Assembly: GCA_035582835.1 (NCBI GenBank)
Contig: JAYKAV010002673.1
Coordinates: 375,620 to 439,619 of the forward strand
From: Phoebastria nigripes
Taxonomy: Eukaryota > Chordata > Aves > Procellariiformes > Diomedeidae
Length of the DNA stretch: 64,000 nt
Direction: 5' to 3'
Shown here piece after piece: positions 12,394-27,076 of this stretch. The notes beneath the pieces are model-generated. The model worked only from the letters and a program-made list of their open reading frames with translations, searched no databases and was not told where the DNA came from. The translations under genes were made by a program, and so were the position numbers. Positions within the stretch are counted from its first letter, which is position 1, and each line of letters starts with the position of its first letter.

Positions 12394-15300
12394 CCTAGTA
12401 AAGGCTTCAAACCAGATTCAGTATCAAGCTTGGAAGGTAAACGGTAATTAGTAGTGTTGGGGGAGGGAGGGAGTCTTTCTAACAGCTAACATACCAAAGT
12501 ACTTACATATTTACAACTTTGTTTTTGCAGTTACCCTGGATTTGTGACTTTCCTCTCCATTTTCCTTTGTACCAATGGTTTATTGCAGGTACTTTCTTTT
12601 GTTGGAGGCAGTTAAACAAACATACCTGTGTCCACTGCAGCGCAGAAAGAAATCATTTCCCAGGGACAGGTGTACAAATACAGTCCCCTTGTTTAAAAAT
12701 AAGCCTGGTCCCTAGCACAGCCCGTGAATGGAATACCACGCTCTTGCAACTCAGTGCAGCTGCATTGTCACGAGACAAAACTTGTTCCCCTGCCATGTGT
12801 CCGGAGCAGGTACGTTGGCCTCAATGTCCTTCAATACTTTTCAAAACTGTGTCACAGCTGTATTTGACTGAAGAAAGGAGTGTCCAAAGAACAGTAAAAC
12901 AGGACAAGGGAACACGCATAAGGTGGAACACGTCGAGATTAAAGCTGCCTCTGCAACCTCACTGCAGGGCTTCTCAGTGATGTCCATTATACGTGCATAG
13001 ACCTCTTGCCCCCCTGCAGCCCCTTGCCTCGATCAGTGCAGCAGGCTGTAGCGCAATGCACTCACAGGGACACTAAACTGACACTGAGTTCTGGCATTTT
13101 CTTCATTTGAATGTCGGGTCTTGCTTGCACAAAATATCAATATTTAAAGAACACNGTTGTTGCAGTTCCCTAGGTTAAAACAACTGGGGAAAAAAAGGTC
13201 CATTGTGTGACGGCACACTGATTCCCAATGGACACTTCCACAACTTTGAGCTGGTTCAGAGTCAGCAAGATGCAGCTGAAAAACTTACGCAAATGTGTGC
13301 TTACAAACACAGAGAGATTTCTGCCTGGTAGCATGTCAGTTTGGCTCAGTTATGTGCATTACTCTGTTAAGACAGTCCCCAAAAGGAGTGCAGCGCAACC
13401 TTAAGACTTCCTCCTGCCCTGATGCAAATTGGCTGTCAGTGGCTTCAGCGGGGACTTTGTGTGGATGTAAAAATCTCAAGCTGGACCCGGGAAACAGTAA
13501 CAGCACATTTTCCCCTGCCTTCTCATCTTTCTTCTCTTGGCAGCGGTGCCAGCAGCACTCCTACGACAAAGCCCAGGCCACAGCTGACTCTTTGAACGTC
13601 TGTCACCGCGCTGACCCTCTTCCAGGGCTGCCGTCAGGGTCCACTGGCAGTCCTGCAGGCAGTTGTGTGTTGGCGCCGGGGCGGCCGCTGGGATGCTCGT
13701 GGGGTCCGGATGCCTCGTCAGCTTAGATACTAGTTATGTTTGGGCTTTAGGGTTTGTGCAAGGTTTTCTTCTATGTGGGAAAAGATTGTTGTTATTTTCC
13801 ATTTCCATGCACAGAGGATTTTTCAAAAAAGGCTTACTCCATGGACCTACATAGCTATTAAGTAGAAATCTGTTTGCTGTACTTGGGTGTTAAGTAATGT
13901 ACTTCTGCACTTATTCTCTAAGCAGACACTTCCATCTCCTTCCTACTGCACGTAAAAGAATAGGTGGAAAAACCTTTATATTGCTTTTACGTTGCTTAAC
14001 AGGTTCCAACACTGACAATTTTCAGAAATACTAAAATGTTATATCACTCCTATTTATTGCTAATAGGGTATTTGCACCATTTCAGTGAGTGTTATTGTCA
14101 AGGCCTAGAGTTTGTGTTCTTTGTCTGTCTAATATGATTGGATTTTTTTTGTGTGCAGGAAATTCAACATTCTCTCCTATATTTCATCTTCAGAGCTAAA
14201 CAGGCATGTGCGTTCCTGCAAGTAAATGAACTTCAAGTGGCTAAATATTCAGTTACTGTTTGACATTTCAAGGTCTGAAAGGCAAAATCAGAAGATAATT
14301 ATGGGTTACAAGAACACAGAAAAAAAATGTGATTCCCTGTAATGTAGTTATTAAACAGAAAAATGTATTAATTTGCAGCTTATCGTTAGGAGGGTTAGTG
14401 TTCACTAGGCTTTCTTCTTTACGACATGTGCTGGAGTATCCCATTTAGAACAAAAAAGGTACTGTAAGAGTGAGTGTTGTACTTGTCATTCATCAGGGAA
14501 AATAGAAGAAATGTGAATACNCTGGGTTTTGAGCAAGTGTAAGGGAACAGTGACTAAACCATTTACATTAACTGAGACAGAAGTTCAGTTTTGTTTGCTG
14601 TCGTAATTCCAAAGGTTTCAATGAGTTTATGATAATTTTCACCTGAAAAGATTCTGCTTCATTATTCTAACAGCAGAGTGCTTGTCTGAGTTTTCTCTTA
14701 ACACCATATACCTTCTATGGTTAAAATCTGAAGGAGCAGCCTCATTTGCCTCTTTGACCTACTTCTCACTTTCTGTTTCTGTTTTCTCTTTTTTTAAGTC
14801 CCTTTTAGAGAAGAAAAAGGAAGGAAAAAGTATGGGGGTGATGGTGTCAGGTAGCCAGAGATGAGTGAGGCTGCAGAGAGTGCCACGGCCTTCCAAGGCA
14901 TCCGGGGATTCATATGACTCTATGGGTTAAAGAGCATCCTCAGAAAAATAACTGAAAGAAAGCATGTATCTGCGGGCAATCTAACCATTTTTTTTCCCTT
15001 TCTCATATGCTCTTGTGGGAGGGAACAATCTGGTCTACTGAAACAAGTATTATTTTACTATCACCTACTCAATAAATGTTTAAATAAAATTTCTTCACCA
15101 AAATGCAACCCATGGAAGTTAAGGAATGATCACTTATCCAAGTCAGGTTCTTTACAGCTGAGACCAGCGAGTGTATACATCTAATATAAAACGCAGTTCC
15201 TCACATAAGATGTTGCTGCATGCTGCTAATTCAACTCACAGAATGGGGGCTAGATAAACAAAGAAGCAAACAACCTGAAAAAGAGGTAACAGCAACAGTG

Positions 15301-18300
15301 GTTACTATTTAATTTTGATGTTCCTATTGTTTTCTACCCATATAATCGAGTTTTATCTAATTAGGCTTCAGACTCTGCCACTGCCTTGGGTTGTCCTTTC
15401 TGCTTGACCTTCGTGTTTCCCATTGGCCTCGTCCTTCGGTCAATTCCTTTCTTCCTTTCAGAGGGCCAAGCTAGAGCAGTGCTCCACTGGTTCCTCCTGA
15501 ATTTCACCCTACTAATCGAGGGTGTTCCCTCAATGGGCTGGGCAGGATCAGCGTCGGTACAGCCCAGGCTGCTCCGTGGGCTCGCCAAGGCAGAGGGTTT
15601 TGCCCCGCCAATAGCGCCAGGCTGGGGTGGCACGCANGCACACCCTGCATGCACGCTCGGTGTGTGCACGTGGTCTTCACATGCATGTGAGATTCACAAG
15701 TAATGTGCAACATTCCAACCACTGCGTTTTTATTGTTTATACTGAAAACGTGTCTTCTACTTCTGCATTAAGCTGTTTTGATATTTTGTAGCATTAAGTT
15801 TCATGAAACCTCAGTTTAAAAAAGAGGAACAGAAGAGAGCTTTCCAGACATTTGTACTGAAAATGGGTAATATTAATATCTCACACCAAAACAACCCAAT
15901 TATTTCTATGGGGACTCTCATTTAGAGGAGTAATTTGCAAGTCACGTGGGAGTGTTTGATCTCTTCATGTGAAGAATGGTAGGACTCTGTTAATTTCAAG
16001 CAGAGACAATCACATAATTAATTTACCCAGCAGGAAAACAGACTTCATTGAGCAAGTGTGCCCAGAGCTGTTAGTGCCAGGGAATGACCTCTCACATCAG
16101 ATTTTACACTGTAATAACTAATGGCACAGCTCTCTGCAATTACATCTTTGTTCAGCAAACTTAAAGAGAAAGCACTTTTAATACTTTTAAGCATAGCTTC
16201 TGTTTTGCTCTCTCCAAAAATACCTTCACCTGCCACAGTGTGGGCTTGCAAACATCCAGAGAGGAATTTTTCCTCTCCTGAAAAATTGCTTTTTGTTTTG
16301 GTTTGGGTTTTTTGGTAGATCCTGTTTCTTCAGGAAGTATATTGGGGAAAGATGGTTACACTTTTTCCTCTTCATTTCTTCAGGAATCGTGTCACATTTT
16401 CTTCCCATGTGCTGTTCCCTGGGAAGTAAATCNTTGCAAATAATCCTGATCCCATCTTATTTTGTCCCAAAAAGTCCCCATTTATTAGGTGCAGTGATCA
16501 TCTTGACAGGAGCACTGGGTAAGAATAGAGTTGCTTCCTGCCACCGCCATTCGCATTAATCTCTCAAAATCTTGACATAACAGGAGGACACTGCTTGTCC
16601 TGATCGTTGTCATCCACTCTCTATTTCCAGAACCATTTATAAAAATCAGACTGGGGCTATATGCAGCTAGGCTATAGCTGTGACAACTGATCACTTCAAA
16701 ATTCCACCTTGGTTTGTGTTTTTACTTCATCTCCTTTAAATCTGTTGGTATATAGTCTGCTGACTGGCTGCTATGACTTTAATCTCATTTAGGGTAGTTT
16801 TTAGAAAATAATATCTTTGCAAGTTCAGAGCAATGCCAGTCCCTGCACAGAGGTGGGAAAGGGTGTTCCTCCTCAGAGAAATAAGGTCCTCGCACAAATA
16901 TCATGCATTATTATACAACACAATAAGCAGGTAAAACACAAGGCAACAGAGAGGGTATGTAGAGAAACCATAAATTAGTAGATTAAATAGTGCCAGGGGA
17001 TATTCCCAGACACTGAAACTTGAAAATCATTCTCTTGGACAATCCCCAGGTGAGGCTGGGGAGTTAGCATACGCCAGAGAGCATTTCCAGTAGGCGATAG
17101 GATGTTACCACCCTCTTTTAGAGAGTGAGAGAGTTCAGTAATATAGACGTGTGCCACCCTTTGCCAGTTGTTTTCAGTGCCATGCATTTAATCCACTGCT
17201 ATAGACATAATCTGGAAGTCTGTACACCGGCTTGGACTATGTTTGCGTATTGATTTGCCCAACAGTTGTAAGGATTTGGGAAGGATTTCCTCCAGATCCT
17301 GCTCTGACAGGCAGAGACACAGCCTTTCAGCCTTCTTGCTACAAGCATGTCTCCTCTCTCTCCTGCCAGCTGGGCACCACAGGCCTGATCCATGTTGCAG
17401 AAACTCTCTGTCTCTCTTCTGGTGGGTGGAACGTGGGTTTGAGTCCAAATGTTCATACCACCCGTTCTGCTCAGACACAAGCCCAAGCTGAGGCCAGGTC
17501 AAGTTGGACCAAATCCTGGAAGGATAAAATTCATGTGGAGCAAGCCCAAGCTGTCAGTCATACAGTCTGGGTGGATCAGGCATCAGCAGTACTGAGCACT
17601 ACAGCTCAGTTGAGAGTCTAAGCACTTCTTAAGACAGCAGCTCCAAATATAACCAAATCTGCAGCCTTCAGTGGAGGTCCAAATGTTGGAAAGCCTAGCT
17701 TTGATAAATCTGCCTGAGATTTTAAGCCTTTACTTCTAAGCCACAGTAGTAACCCTAGACCTCCACCCCTTACACACACATATGCACATTCAGGTACAAG
17801 AGGAAAGCTATGAAAGATGCAGGCAGGTTTAACTGGAAGATACACACCTCTATCCATGGGACAAGAGCTGACCTTTTTTTTTTCTTCTGTAGGTCTAACA
17901 ACACTGGGTTTGATAAAAGCTGACAGGAACATAGGGATGGGCCTCTACCCTCTTCAGCATCTTCATGCCTTTAAGTTTTTCTTCTACTGGAGAGTACCAC
18001 ATAGACAGTGACAATGGCAGAAATGGATAAAAAGTAAAAATATGTCCTTTTAACTTCCTTTTTATAAAAAATGCAGTGCAGGCCCACTAATGGCCATTAG
18101 CCTTCTCCTTGTGATCTCACTTTTGGGATCTCTTGAAGATGCTCCTTCCACAGGTATTACAGACTGTATCAGAGGGCTGGGGAGATGAGGTTTCAGTGAG
18201 ATATAACATCCACATAAAAATGACAGATTGCAGTGACAAGCTGGTATCAGTAGCTTGGGAGATACTGAAATGAAATCTCTTCAGAAAACAGACTGCACAG

Positions 18301-18610
18301 AGCAGTTCTGCTGAAAGTTGCCGGTGCCACAGGACGACCTCACACATTTGATTCCCCACCAGTGAAGGCAGATGGGGCTATGTGGTGTGCTGTAGGCACT
18401 AGGTTGCTTCCCTTGCGTGATCAAATACAAGGGCTGAAGCAGATAATTGTACGACACTGTCACTCCTATCTGCAAACCGTCTACAGAGGATCTTATGAAA
18501 AAGAAATGATCAGGAGGAAACAGAAATGTATAAACGAAGATAATGACGCAGGCTTCTTTTGCAAAGTGCTTTCAGATCAGCAGATAAAAGCAACACGTGA
18601 AAGCTAAGTG

Positions 18611-18639
18611 TAGTATTATTAGTATTAGTATTAGTATTT
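18611..18639. repeat. TAGTAT-type microsatellite
   Basis: Imperfect array of TAGTAT and TAT units. Confidence 0.85.
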
Positions 18640-20273
18640 GGCAAACTAATGGATTACAACATTTTGAACAAGGAAATCTAGAGTGATTGCAACTTTTAAA
18701 AGGGAAAAAAACCTCCCAAGAGACAGGTACAAAGCTGCCCCTTGCTTGCAGAAGAAGTAACACTAGNCAATGCTTCAGAAGTTTGCTTAAAACATGCTCT
18801 TCAGCATCACATTAACTTGATTGCTTTTCACATTTTCTCTTCTCATTTTAAAGTCATCTTTGAAAGTAAGTGACATCATGGCTATACCAGCTGGAGAATG
18901 GCACAAACAAAGTGTACTGGAACAGGAGTGACAGACTGCAGGGCAGTTTTAATTAATAAATGGCTTGCCTTGCCAGGCGCAAAGCAGTTGGGTATTGACC
19001 CGCCAAAGAAATGGAGCTTCTCCGTGAGTAATATAGTACTAATTAAAGCAGTGTATACGTGTTTTGAGAAAGTACATAGCAGGGGGCTGTCTGGAAGAAG
19101 GAAGGTTGTTGGGGTTTTGTTTCTTTGTTTACTGCTTCTTCCTTTCTTCCTTTGCTGTGCGCTTTTCAGTCTGAAACTGGAAGGCTAGTTAGGCAGTTAG
19201 TCTGGCTAACAGGCAGATATTCTTCTCCAGCAGCGAAGGGCTCCACCACAGCCCTCATTCCTATGATGCCCTCACTCTCTGTGTGCACTCACTTAAAGAA
19301 AAGACCAGCACAGAGCACTGCTGATGGAAAAAAGTCTTCCATGAGGTGACAGGCGCTTCCTGGCGGAATATGTGTGTATTTCAGAGTATGATTTGTCATT
19401 AGAAAGTTTTATTTATGATGACCCTATGCAGGCCTCTGTTAAAGTGAACCACCAAATGTCAATATAGGTTTTATTCCATTCTGTGTATGTTCACTACTTC
19501 CTATACATGTGAAAACCTGCAGGTAGTCATTGTGTAAGGTGATATTTGTCAAGTGTGTTTTTTTTCTCTTGTGCACCCACACTTCTTTCTTTGTTAAAAT
19601 CTCTCTGGGCACCACTAGGACTTCTGCTCTGGGGGAAATATGCAACTTTTTAAATGCATAAACAGGACTGATTAGAAACGGGGAGTGACTGGCTGAGAGT
19701 TGAGTGTTCAGCTTGATGACAGCTGGGAGGCAGGGATGCTTTAACCATTGCAAAGTGCAAACCAGCAGGTTTGGTTTCAAGCCTACTGTGTATTGGTAGA
19801 TGGCTCTTGGGGATCTTTCAGGCTGCAAAGCCTGACTGAGGTCTATAACGTGTGAGCATTGGGATACCAATTCTCAGAGATTCCTTATAATCTGCATTTT
19901 TTCTATTCACTTTCTTTCAAAAAGATTCACAAAGCTGACTAAAGTCTCCTTGTAGCTCTATGGGCCTTTTAAACTCTATAAGGGTCTTCAAGCTCCCTAC
20001 AGATGATGCGTACACCAAAACTTTTACCTTGGCTTGTTGTGCTCACATAGCCTTCTGGCAAGACTATGTCTGTCTTGGGCTTCCTCCAAAGTCCTATGCC
20101 CACAGCTCTCAAATATGCTAGTGGCTTAGCAGTACTCCTTTCTGCGTCTGTGCTCAGGCTGGCTGGTTTGGAGGTTGCTTGTTCTGGGAGACACAACAGT
20201 GGAAGCAAATTGGTGTAAGCACTGGAGAGAGATTTTCCATACAAAATGGGTTGTGCAAACAAGGAGCAGACAA

Positions 20274-20289
20274 AATAATAATAATAATC
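20274..20289. repeat. (AAT)n microsatellite
   Basis: Five AAT units followed by ATC units. It is outside any LTR, unlike the other AAT arrays in the window. Confidence 0.85.
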
Positions 20290-21007
20290 ATCATCTGTAA
20301 ATTGATCCTCGTCTCTTTTTATTCATAACTGAAGTATTCTGTGGGGTTTGATCAGTTGTCTTCCATGATTCCTGATCCTCTTGCTCTGAGGTTTCTCAAA
20401 TATTTACCGATGGCTTAGGAGTTTTTTGCCCTTTGTCCTACCTAAAGCCAGCTTGCTTTGTCTGACAAAGCAATTCATTCACCTCTTCCATTGCACCCAG
20501 AAGAAGGCTGCTTTTCTTTCAACCCAAATACACCTTATTTCTTGGGACAGAGGGGTACCTGCTTCCTTGGTTTCTCATTTCATGCTTGTACTAGGTGACC
20601 TGGTAAAGGTGGATTCTGCGAGGACACACACCTGTCTTAGAACCAGACCAAAAGTCATTTAGTGCAAACAGTGTGTTTTGCCTATTCTGGAGCTTCTTCC
20701 AGAGAGAACGTGCCGTATGCGCTTTTCCAAGGCCCCGTAGTGATTTATTTCAAATTGAAGGTTTGAGTTACATATGAAACTTATAATCACAAATTTAGAA
20801 AAGGCCCTTTAAAAAAACAAACAAACAAAAAAAACCAGCAAAACACCTTCCCCTTCAAATAAAATTAACATAGAAAGGCCTCCAAAACACTATTCCCTAA
20901 TTGTATATTAAGGTCAAAAGTTAAACAGTCAATTCTACAGCCTCTTCTCACACAAGTGGGATTGCTTGGGCAATGTAACTCAAGTTATGATCACAATTTT
21001 AGAGACT

Positions 21008-21056
21008 GGATTCATCCCACTAGCTGCAGTCATCTGCAGTGTACAGATCTACAAAT
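21008..21056 (+). repeat. Possible ancient dispersed repeat, copy 1
   Basis: The core GGATTCATCCCACTAGCTGC followed by AGTCATC and ACAGATCT aligns over about 47 bases with 26134-26180 at roughly 70% by eye. It could be the relic of an old SINE or LINE. I cannot name the family and chance similarity is not excluded. Confidence 0.3.
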
Positions 21057-24000
21057 AAGCTATTTGGTCACCTATAGGTATTTCTAGAGAACAATTTACC
21101 TGCTCTGTTGCAGATATCTACTTACATATCATCTTCTGTAAGTGCCTCCATCCCTACCTTGAATACAGTGCCTCTGGGTGAGTGTCTCAGGAACCTCGCC
21201 TCAGATCTTTATGACTGTGCCTTGCAATTTCAAGGTTGCACAGTTAAAATGATCTGGGATGATATATCCTGATAATTACACTGGAATCATTATCAAGGAC
21301 ACATTTGCTTCCACAATTGCAGCAATGGAATTCCATTTCTGCCATAAAATTGGGCTCTGTTAAATGAGATGTGGTTTTCCACCCTCAAGGTGCTACCAAT
21401 TTCCATATCCTATTTTCTGTGTGCACAAATAAAAAAAGATTTTATCATCTAGACCCCCAAACTCATCTCGGATTTCAACAGCACTGCTGTGTTTTTTCCA
21501 GTTCATGCACCAGCACCTCTGCAAGTTCTTAGATGGCAAATGGGGTTACAAAGGGAATCCTTACAAACAATGGCAGGATAACAGTTACACAGGTACAATA
21601 AGATCTGTCTTCACTTACAGAGGATGCATGAGATGATGAGCACATTACCCAGGATAAGGATTATCAATTAAGAAAAGCAAGGCAAGGTTTACAGAGAGAG
21701 CACGTACTATGTGCAAGACTCACAGTTTTTCCTATGATTGTATTTTTAAACACAAATAGCTGTAACTTATTTCCACATACATTTAAAATTTAACAGAGGG
21801 CTTTTTCTGTAAAAAATATGGAAATAGAAAAGGTTTTTTCAGATTTATTACCAAAGAAATACAGACTTGACATTTGGCAAGCACTTACCTATTACTGAAC
21901 CTCCCAGGCATGTGTTGAATACTTTATTGGTACCAGGGGATGGCATAAATCTTGCAATTAGAACAGAAAGTCAACACCAAAGACATTAACTTAATACCTA
22001 ATTTTAGCACAAAAAAAAATGCTATTTGGAAAAGCTTTTATCCACCAGGAAAAAATGCCAGATATTGAGAACAAAGAAACAGTTTAATACTTCTATAAAT
22101 CGTTCATAATAGTAAATTGATAATTGTCATTCCAAAGAGCCACTTTGTTGTCATGGAGTCTGCTCTTGTGCCCTGTGCCCCAAGTGTCCTGGTTTTAGAA
22201 TTAATACGTAGAAAACACTGCTGAGGAGAACCAGTTTCTTAGGAAACTGGCATAGCAATTTCTATTAGACAAATTATTTGGTGCATATTTCCATCACAAA
22301 CCTTGCAATAGATCTGTAATGGGAGTAGGTCTAATTCCCTGCCAGGCTAGATCTGCTAGGAAAGCCTTGCATCCAGTAGCAAGTAGTGCGGCACGATAGG
22401 AACCAATTTCTATAGCATCAGCTGCTGCTGAAGATCTAACATCCAAACTACATGCAGTTCAAGAGGTCTTTTCTTTGGATTAATTCTAGTTTGGTCATGG
22501 TGTCTGAATATCCACTGAAGTGTGCTTTAGGATCCTCTTTTGTTTCACCTGAGAATAAAAGTCTAAGTGCTGTGAATAATTTCTTGACAAGAACCAAGGT
22601 GCAATAGATAGGGAAATTAGAAGACTCACTTCCAAACCTGAATTCCCATTTGAACAAAAACACTAATGCAGGTGCACCCAGTAAGCAGTATGCACAAAGG
22701 ATAATTTAGCTGATGTCCCCAAACTCCTTCTACAATAAATTGAGTAAGATAGAAATTACAAGTGGTCTTGAGCTTTATTTCTGGCTGTACCAGTCACAGT
22801 GTCTCCTCTGTAGGGAGCAGTGGGCACTTTTACTGCACAGTAAGCACACAACAGTACCATTAAGGCATACAGGAGTAACAGGGTAGTTAAAAATAAACCG
22901 GTATTTAGCTGTTTTGCTGGACTGATCTTGGTTGCATTATCATAGTCTTTAAGAAAGGATTTTGCAAANCCAGAAGCTGCATGAAGGAGCACAGCACATC
23001 CCAGTCTCTCTAGGGTTCACAAGAGGTAGATATGGTGTCCACTGCGCTATGTCCTACAGAGGTCTAGGCTGGGCTGGCTCCCAGCACAGCCAGGCCCACC
23101 TTTGGCCAGTCTGTAAGGAATCAGAGAGCTCTTATCCTCAAATATGGCACTGGCAAAGGAGATGAAAATGTCTTGCATTTTTTCCTTATGCACCCAGAAG
23201 AAGAGCGCCAGTGAGTGATACGAGACCTAAGACTATTGAAACTCTACTGATGAGGCAGCTGTCCATTGAAATACAAATCTGTCAGGATCAGTACCCTGTT
23301 CCATGATGTTTCCCTGATAAAACTGAAAATAAGAATTGGATTAATTAAGCTTAGTAATTTATATTGTTGCATTTTAATGTACATTACAGGGCATTTACAT
23401 ATAATTTTTTGTTCTATATTATGATTTTTATCTTATTGAGACACAGAAATCTTGGTTTTCTGAACTGAGATGCTATGGAATTTCCTATGGGTCCATGAAA
23501 AATTTAGAATTTCAACTTTTGCTTTAATTTAGAAAGGAAACACAGTTTGAAATGGATTTCCCATGAGAACAAAATTCTCTTATCAGTCCATCTCTAGCCC
23601 ATAATTCTCTATTCTTCAATTTCTTACCAATAACACTTTATTATGGCTGGCTTTAGTGAGAGCTTACAGAGTGTACTGAATCCTGCCTCTTTGTGTTTTA
23701 TCTACCTCTATTCCTTTATGTGTACTCTGTATGACTTTGGGCTCATCCTGCAGCCTTTGAAGGTAACAGTAAGAGATCAGCAGGAGCAAAGCTAAGGTCT
23801 AAGGCTCACAGTACATGAAATGACAGCTCATGAACTGATTGATTCATCCTCAAACTACCCTTTGTCTTCAAGGACACTCCATTTAAAGACAACATTCCTC
23901 CTGTGAGCTATCAGTGGCAGGATCATGGCCATAGGCTTTCTGTAAGTGCTTTGGGCAAGGAAATGTCTCCCTGCATTTGTCTGAAAAGTGACATTAAAAC

Positions 24001-26133
24001 CCAAGGATGTTGTGGCAATGAAATAATAATAATGTTGAATTTTAACTAAAGTGCACATTTTGCATCCTTTCCCCTCCAAATTCAGTGCACATTTTCAAAT
24101 GCATTATGCGCAGCCAAGTTCAAGCCTCTAGAACCTGCCCTTGAGAAATGTCTGCTGATGGTGTACTTTATCTCAGTAAAATTTACTTACAGAAATATAC
24201 ATCATAAAGCTGTTGTGTTCCTTAATATGTTTAAATTCCATTTACAATGAATTTTAAGGCACTCTTCTCACACCATTGACTTATTTCATTCCAATATTTT
24301 GCAATATTGATCAAAATTTGAGAGTGCTGAAAGATGCTGCATTACAGCATGGTTACTTATACCTCCAGCTTACATAAATTCACAATTTATTTTAAAATTG
24401 GCAATAAAAATAAGGGGTTTGCATCTAAANAATTTTTTTTTTCTGGAGTAACGGTTGGCTGTGTAGTCCATTTCTTCCAGGATCATATGCACCTACCAAC
24501 ACTGCTTTTTTGCTCTCTGCACAGATTACTTATAAACAACTAATTTAGTAGGGATTGAATTATTAGAACAATACAAAAATGGTTTTCATGCCTGGACTGA
24601 GCCCACACAGATTTTCAGATCATGAGTAAGAGAAGAAACAGGATTTGGAACATTCAATCAGGCATGCAGATGTGAAGATGCGTCATAGTCCTTTCACTTC
24701 GTTTACCCTGCAAAACAACTGTTTCTTAATCTCCCCATAGTAAAATCTTTATCTAACAACGCTTCAGTAAATTAGAAAGTATGGTCTTTAAAGACAATCA
24801 GTCCCTTAATAAAGGAGGCTAAGAAGCCTGCCAGAAGGGACCCGTAAATGTTGCTGTAATTAGCTCACATAAAAAAATGTTACTGGTGTCTACAAAGGTA
24901 TTATTATATAAACAGATGAAAATGCCTACTAGATTTTAGCATATTTGAAGACTAAGTTGTAGGTGACATTTCTCTCATGACACATAGGTATAAAACATAT
25001 TATCTGCGTCAGCAGTCTAATGTTCCAAAATTTAAGCCTAAAACAGCATTAAAAATTACATGAAAAAGTGCAAATATCTATCTCCAATTAGTTTTATGAA
25101 TGCTGGAATCCAAACTACGTTAGCCGGTCTTCTGAAGACTGGAAAGCTCCAGCAGGAACACGAAGCTGGAAACATGCACCGCGTTACTCGGCAGAGTTGG
25201 AAACGATAAGTGATTAAGAGCAATGAGGGACCTGAATGTTAGTATTCAACTCTGCAACTTTTAAACACCGTGACACTGCACACTGCTGAGACCTTACTCT
25301 TTGGAGTAAGTCCTACTCAGTGTAGTATGGACTGTAAAACCAAGTCCTGAAATGTTTTTTTTTCTCATGAGGTCTGTTGTTCCACATGATTTTTGTTACT
25401 AAAAATTACTGGCTGTCTTTTAGCCTGAGAAACCTCTGCTGAGTGAGAATCTAGATTTACATGCTCTGAATTGCCCTCTGGAGGAAGCTGTTTCTCTCCA
25501 TCAGCTAGGCTGGCCAGGGAGATGAGGTTTGCAAAATTAGTCTTTTAATTGAGCTCATAAGAAGCTTCACTTTCTAATTATTTTTCTCTGGTTTCGTTTT
25601 GCGGAGGATGTCTTCTGGGACACATTCTTAGTTTCTGCTGCAGCCCTATGACATAAATACTTGACTTCCTATAGAATCTGCACTGCTAGAAGTATCTCAT
25701 GCAGCTCGGTTTCCTCATATCTATGCACGCAACTGTCTCTAGGCAGTATTATCTAAGTGAAAGTGTGGCTAGAAATGAGCGAATAATATTTTAAGAGAGA
25801 TTCAGAAATGTCTGCTTTAATTTTCAAATTAATTCATTTTGGCAGTCTCACTCTTCTTTTGTGTTTTGTGTATGAATATTCCAAAACCCAGGATGNTAGA
25901 AATGTTGGCCAGAAAAAGCAGATTGGAAATAAATAGCAAAATATGGAAGAAAATTATTATCATATTTTAATTAAGGGTACTCGCACTGGAAATCCAAGTC
26001 TATGAGGTGTACTTAGTTATGAACATAAATATGCCACATGATGAATGGAGCCAAACAGCATATATCAAACTGAANAGTCAATACACCAAGTGATTCTTCA
26101 GTTCAGGAATCTCTTCCAGAAATTGCTGGGGTG

Positions 26134-26180
26134 AGGTTCATCTCACTTGACTGTAATCATCAAAAATGCAGATATGTAAG
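26134..26180 (+). repeat. Possible ancient dispersed repeat, copy 2
   Basis: The core TTCATCTCACTTGACTGTAA followed by TCATC and GCAGATAT aligns with 21008-21056 in the same orientation. The caveats given for copy 1 apply. Confidence 0.3.
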
Positions 26181-27076
26181 TCAGATCAAATGGACTCTCT
26201 TTACTTGCCCTAGTCAGTGGGGAGACACTCTACAGCTCTAGAGACTAACTGCCCTCTCCCCTCTGCAGGCATCTGTATGAGAAGAAGATTATGAGCTTTC
26301 TAGACAGAGGCTGAAGTGACTAGTTCACATTTGGAAGTTTTAGACACCTAAGCGAAGGCGTCACCAGTGAATAACTTCCAGCAGCACGCTCATGCGACTC
26401 TTGAAAACTGTAATCTGCTAATGATGAAAGCCAGCAAGCTACAGCTCAAACAGAGGATCCGATCTCATCCACAGATAATGGAAAGCACAGAACAAGAGGC
26501 AGAGAAGATGATGAGAAAATGATAAAATAAGACACTTGAAAGCCAGAACAATGGGAATAGGACTACAAATTATTTGAATAAGTATAACCCCCTTGTTCAC
26601 ATGAACCTGCCTTTCAGGGAGAGAGAAGGTACTCTTTCTACAAAGAACGTGCATTCATATCTTACAGTGTAGAAACCCAGGTAGGATGTAGCTCATGGAG
26701 ATGAGACTGCAAGACTGATCATTACCATTCAAAATCTCATTTCTTGTTTCAGATAATATTGTTGGTGGGAACTATCAGCTGATATTGGATGATACTCAGA
26801 ATGGACTGGGGCAATGTGAAGGCAAAATGCATTTTAAGATGTTTCTTTGGGAACATTTACTATTTAAATGAGCAGAAACTTACCATTTACTTGTATGAAC
26901 CCAGGATTAGGCCCTAACTCTTTTCCAGCAATGTTTGATCTGTAAAGAATATAGTACATGCCAACACTGCTACAGCCATTCACACTGATATCCTTGGCCA
27001 CTCATGCATTGTTTCGGCATGAATCTTCAACAGAATTTCATTTACTTGATCCACTTAAATTTTCATAATTTGTGGC

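Larger units (their letters stand above)
12399..27071. other. Long unique non-coding region
   Basis: About 14.7 kb without a gene I can support. It contains a GC-rich patch at about 13500-13720, short microsatellites (listed), two copies of a possible old dispersed repeat (21008, 26134) and a group of unexplained minus-strand frames at 22340-23330 discussed as a finding. The frames at 12519-12980, 13295-13726, 17232-17621 and 19439-19870 show no recognisable domain. Confidence 0.55.

Noticed and set aside
22188..22230. TGTCCTGGTTTTAG considered as another family-1 LTR start
   Set aside because: Similarity stops after about 14 bases and no matching LTR body or end follows.
22340..22450. Ala-rich minus-strand frame faintly like a Copia RNase H segment
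   Set aside because: The similarity is a few residues only, catalytic positions are not present, and Copia elements are rare in birds.
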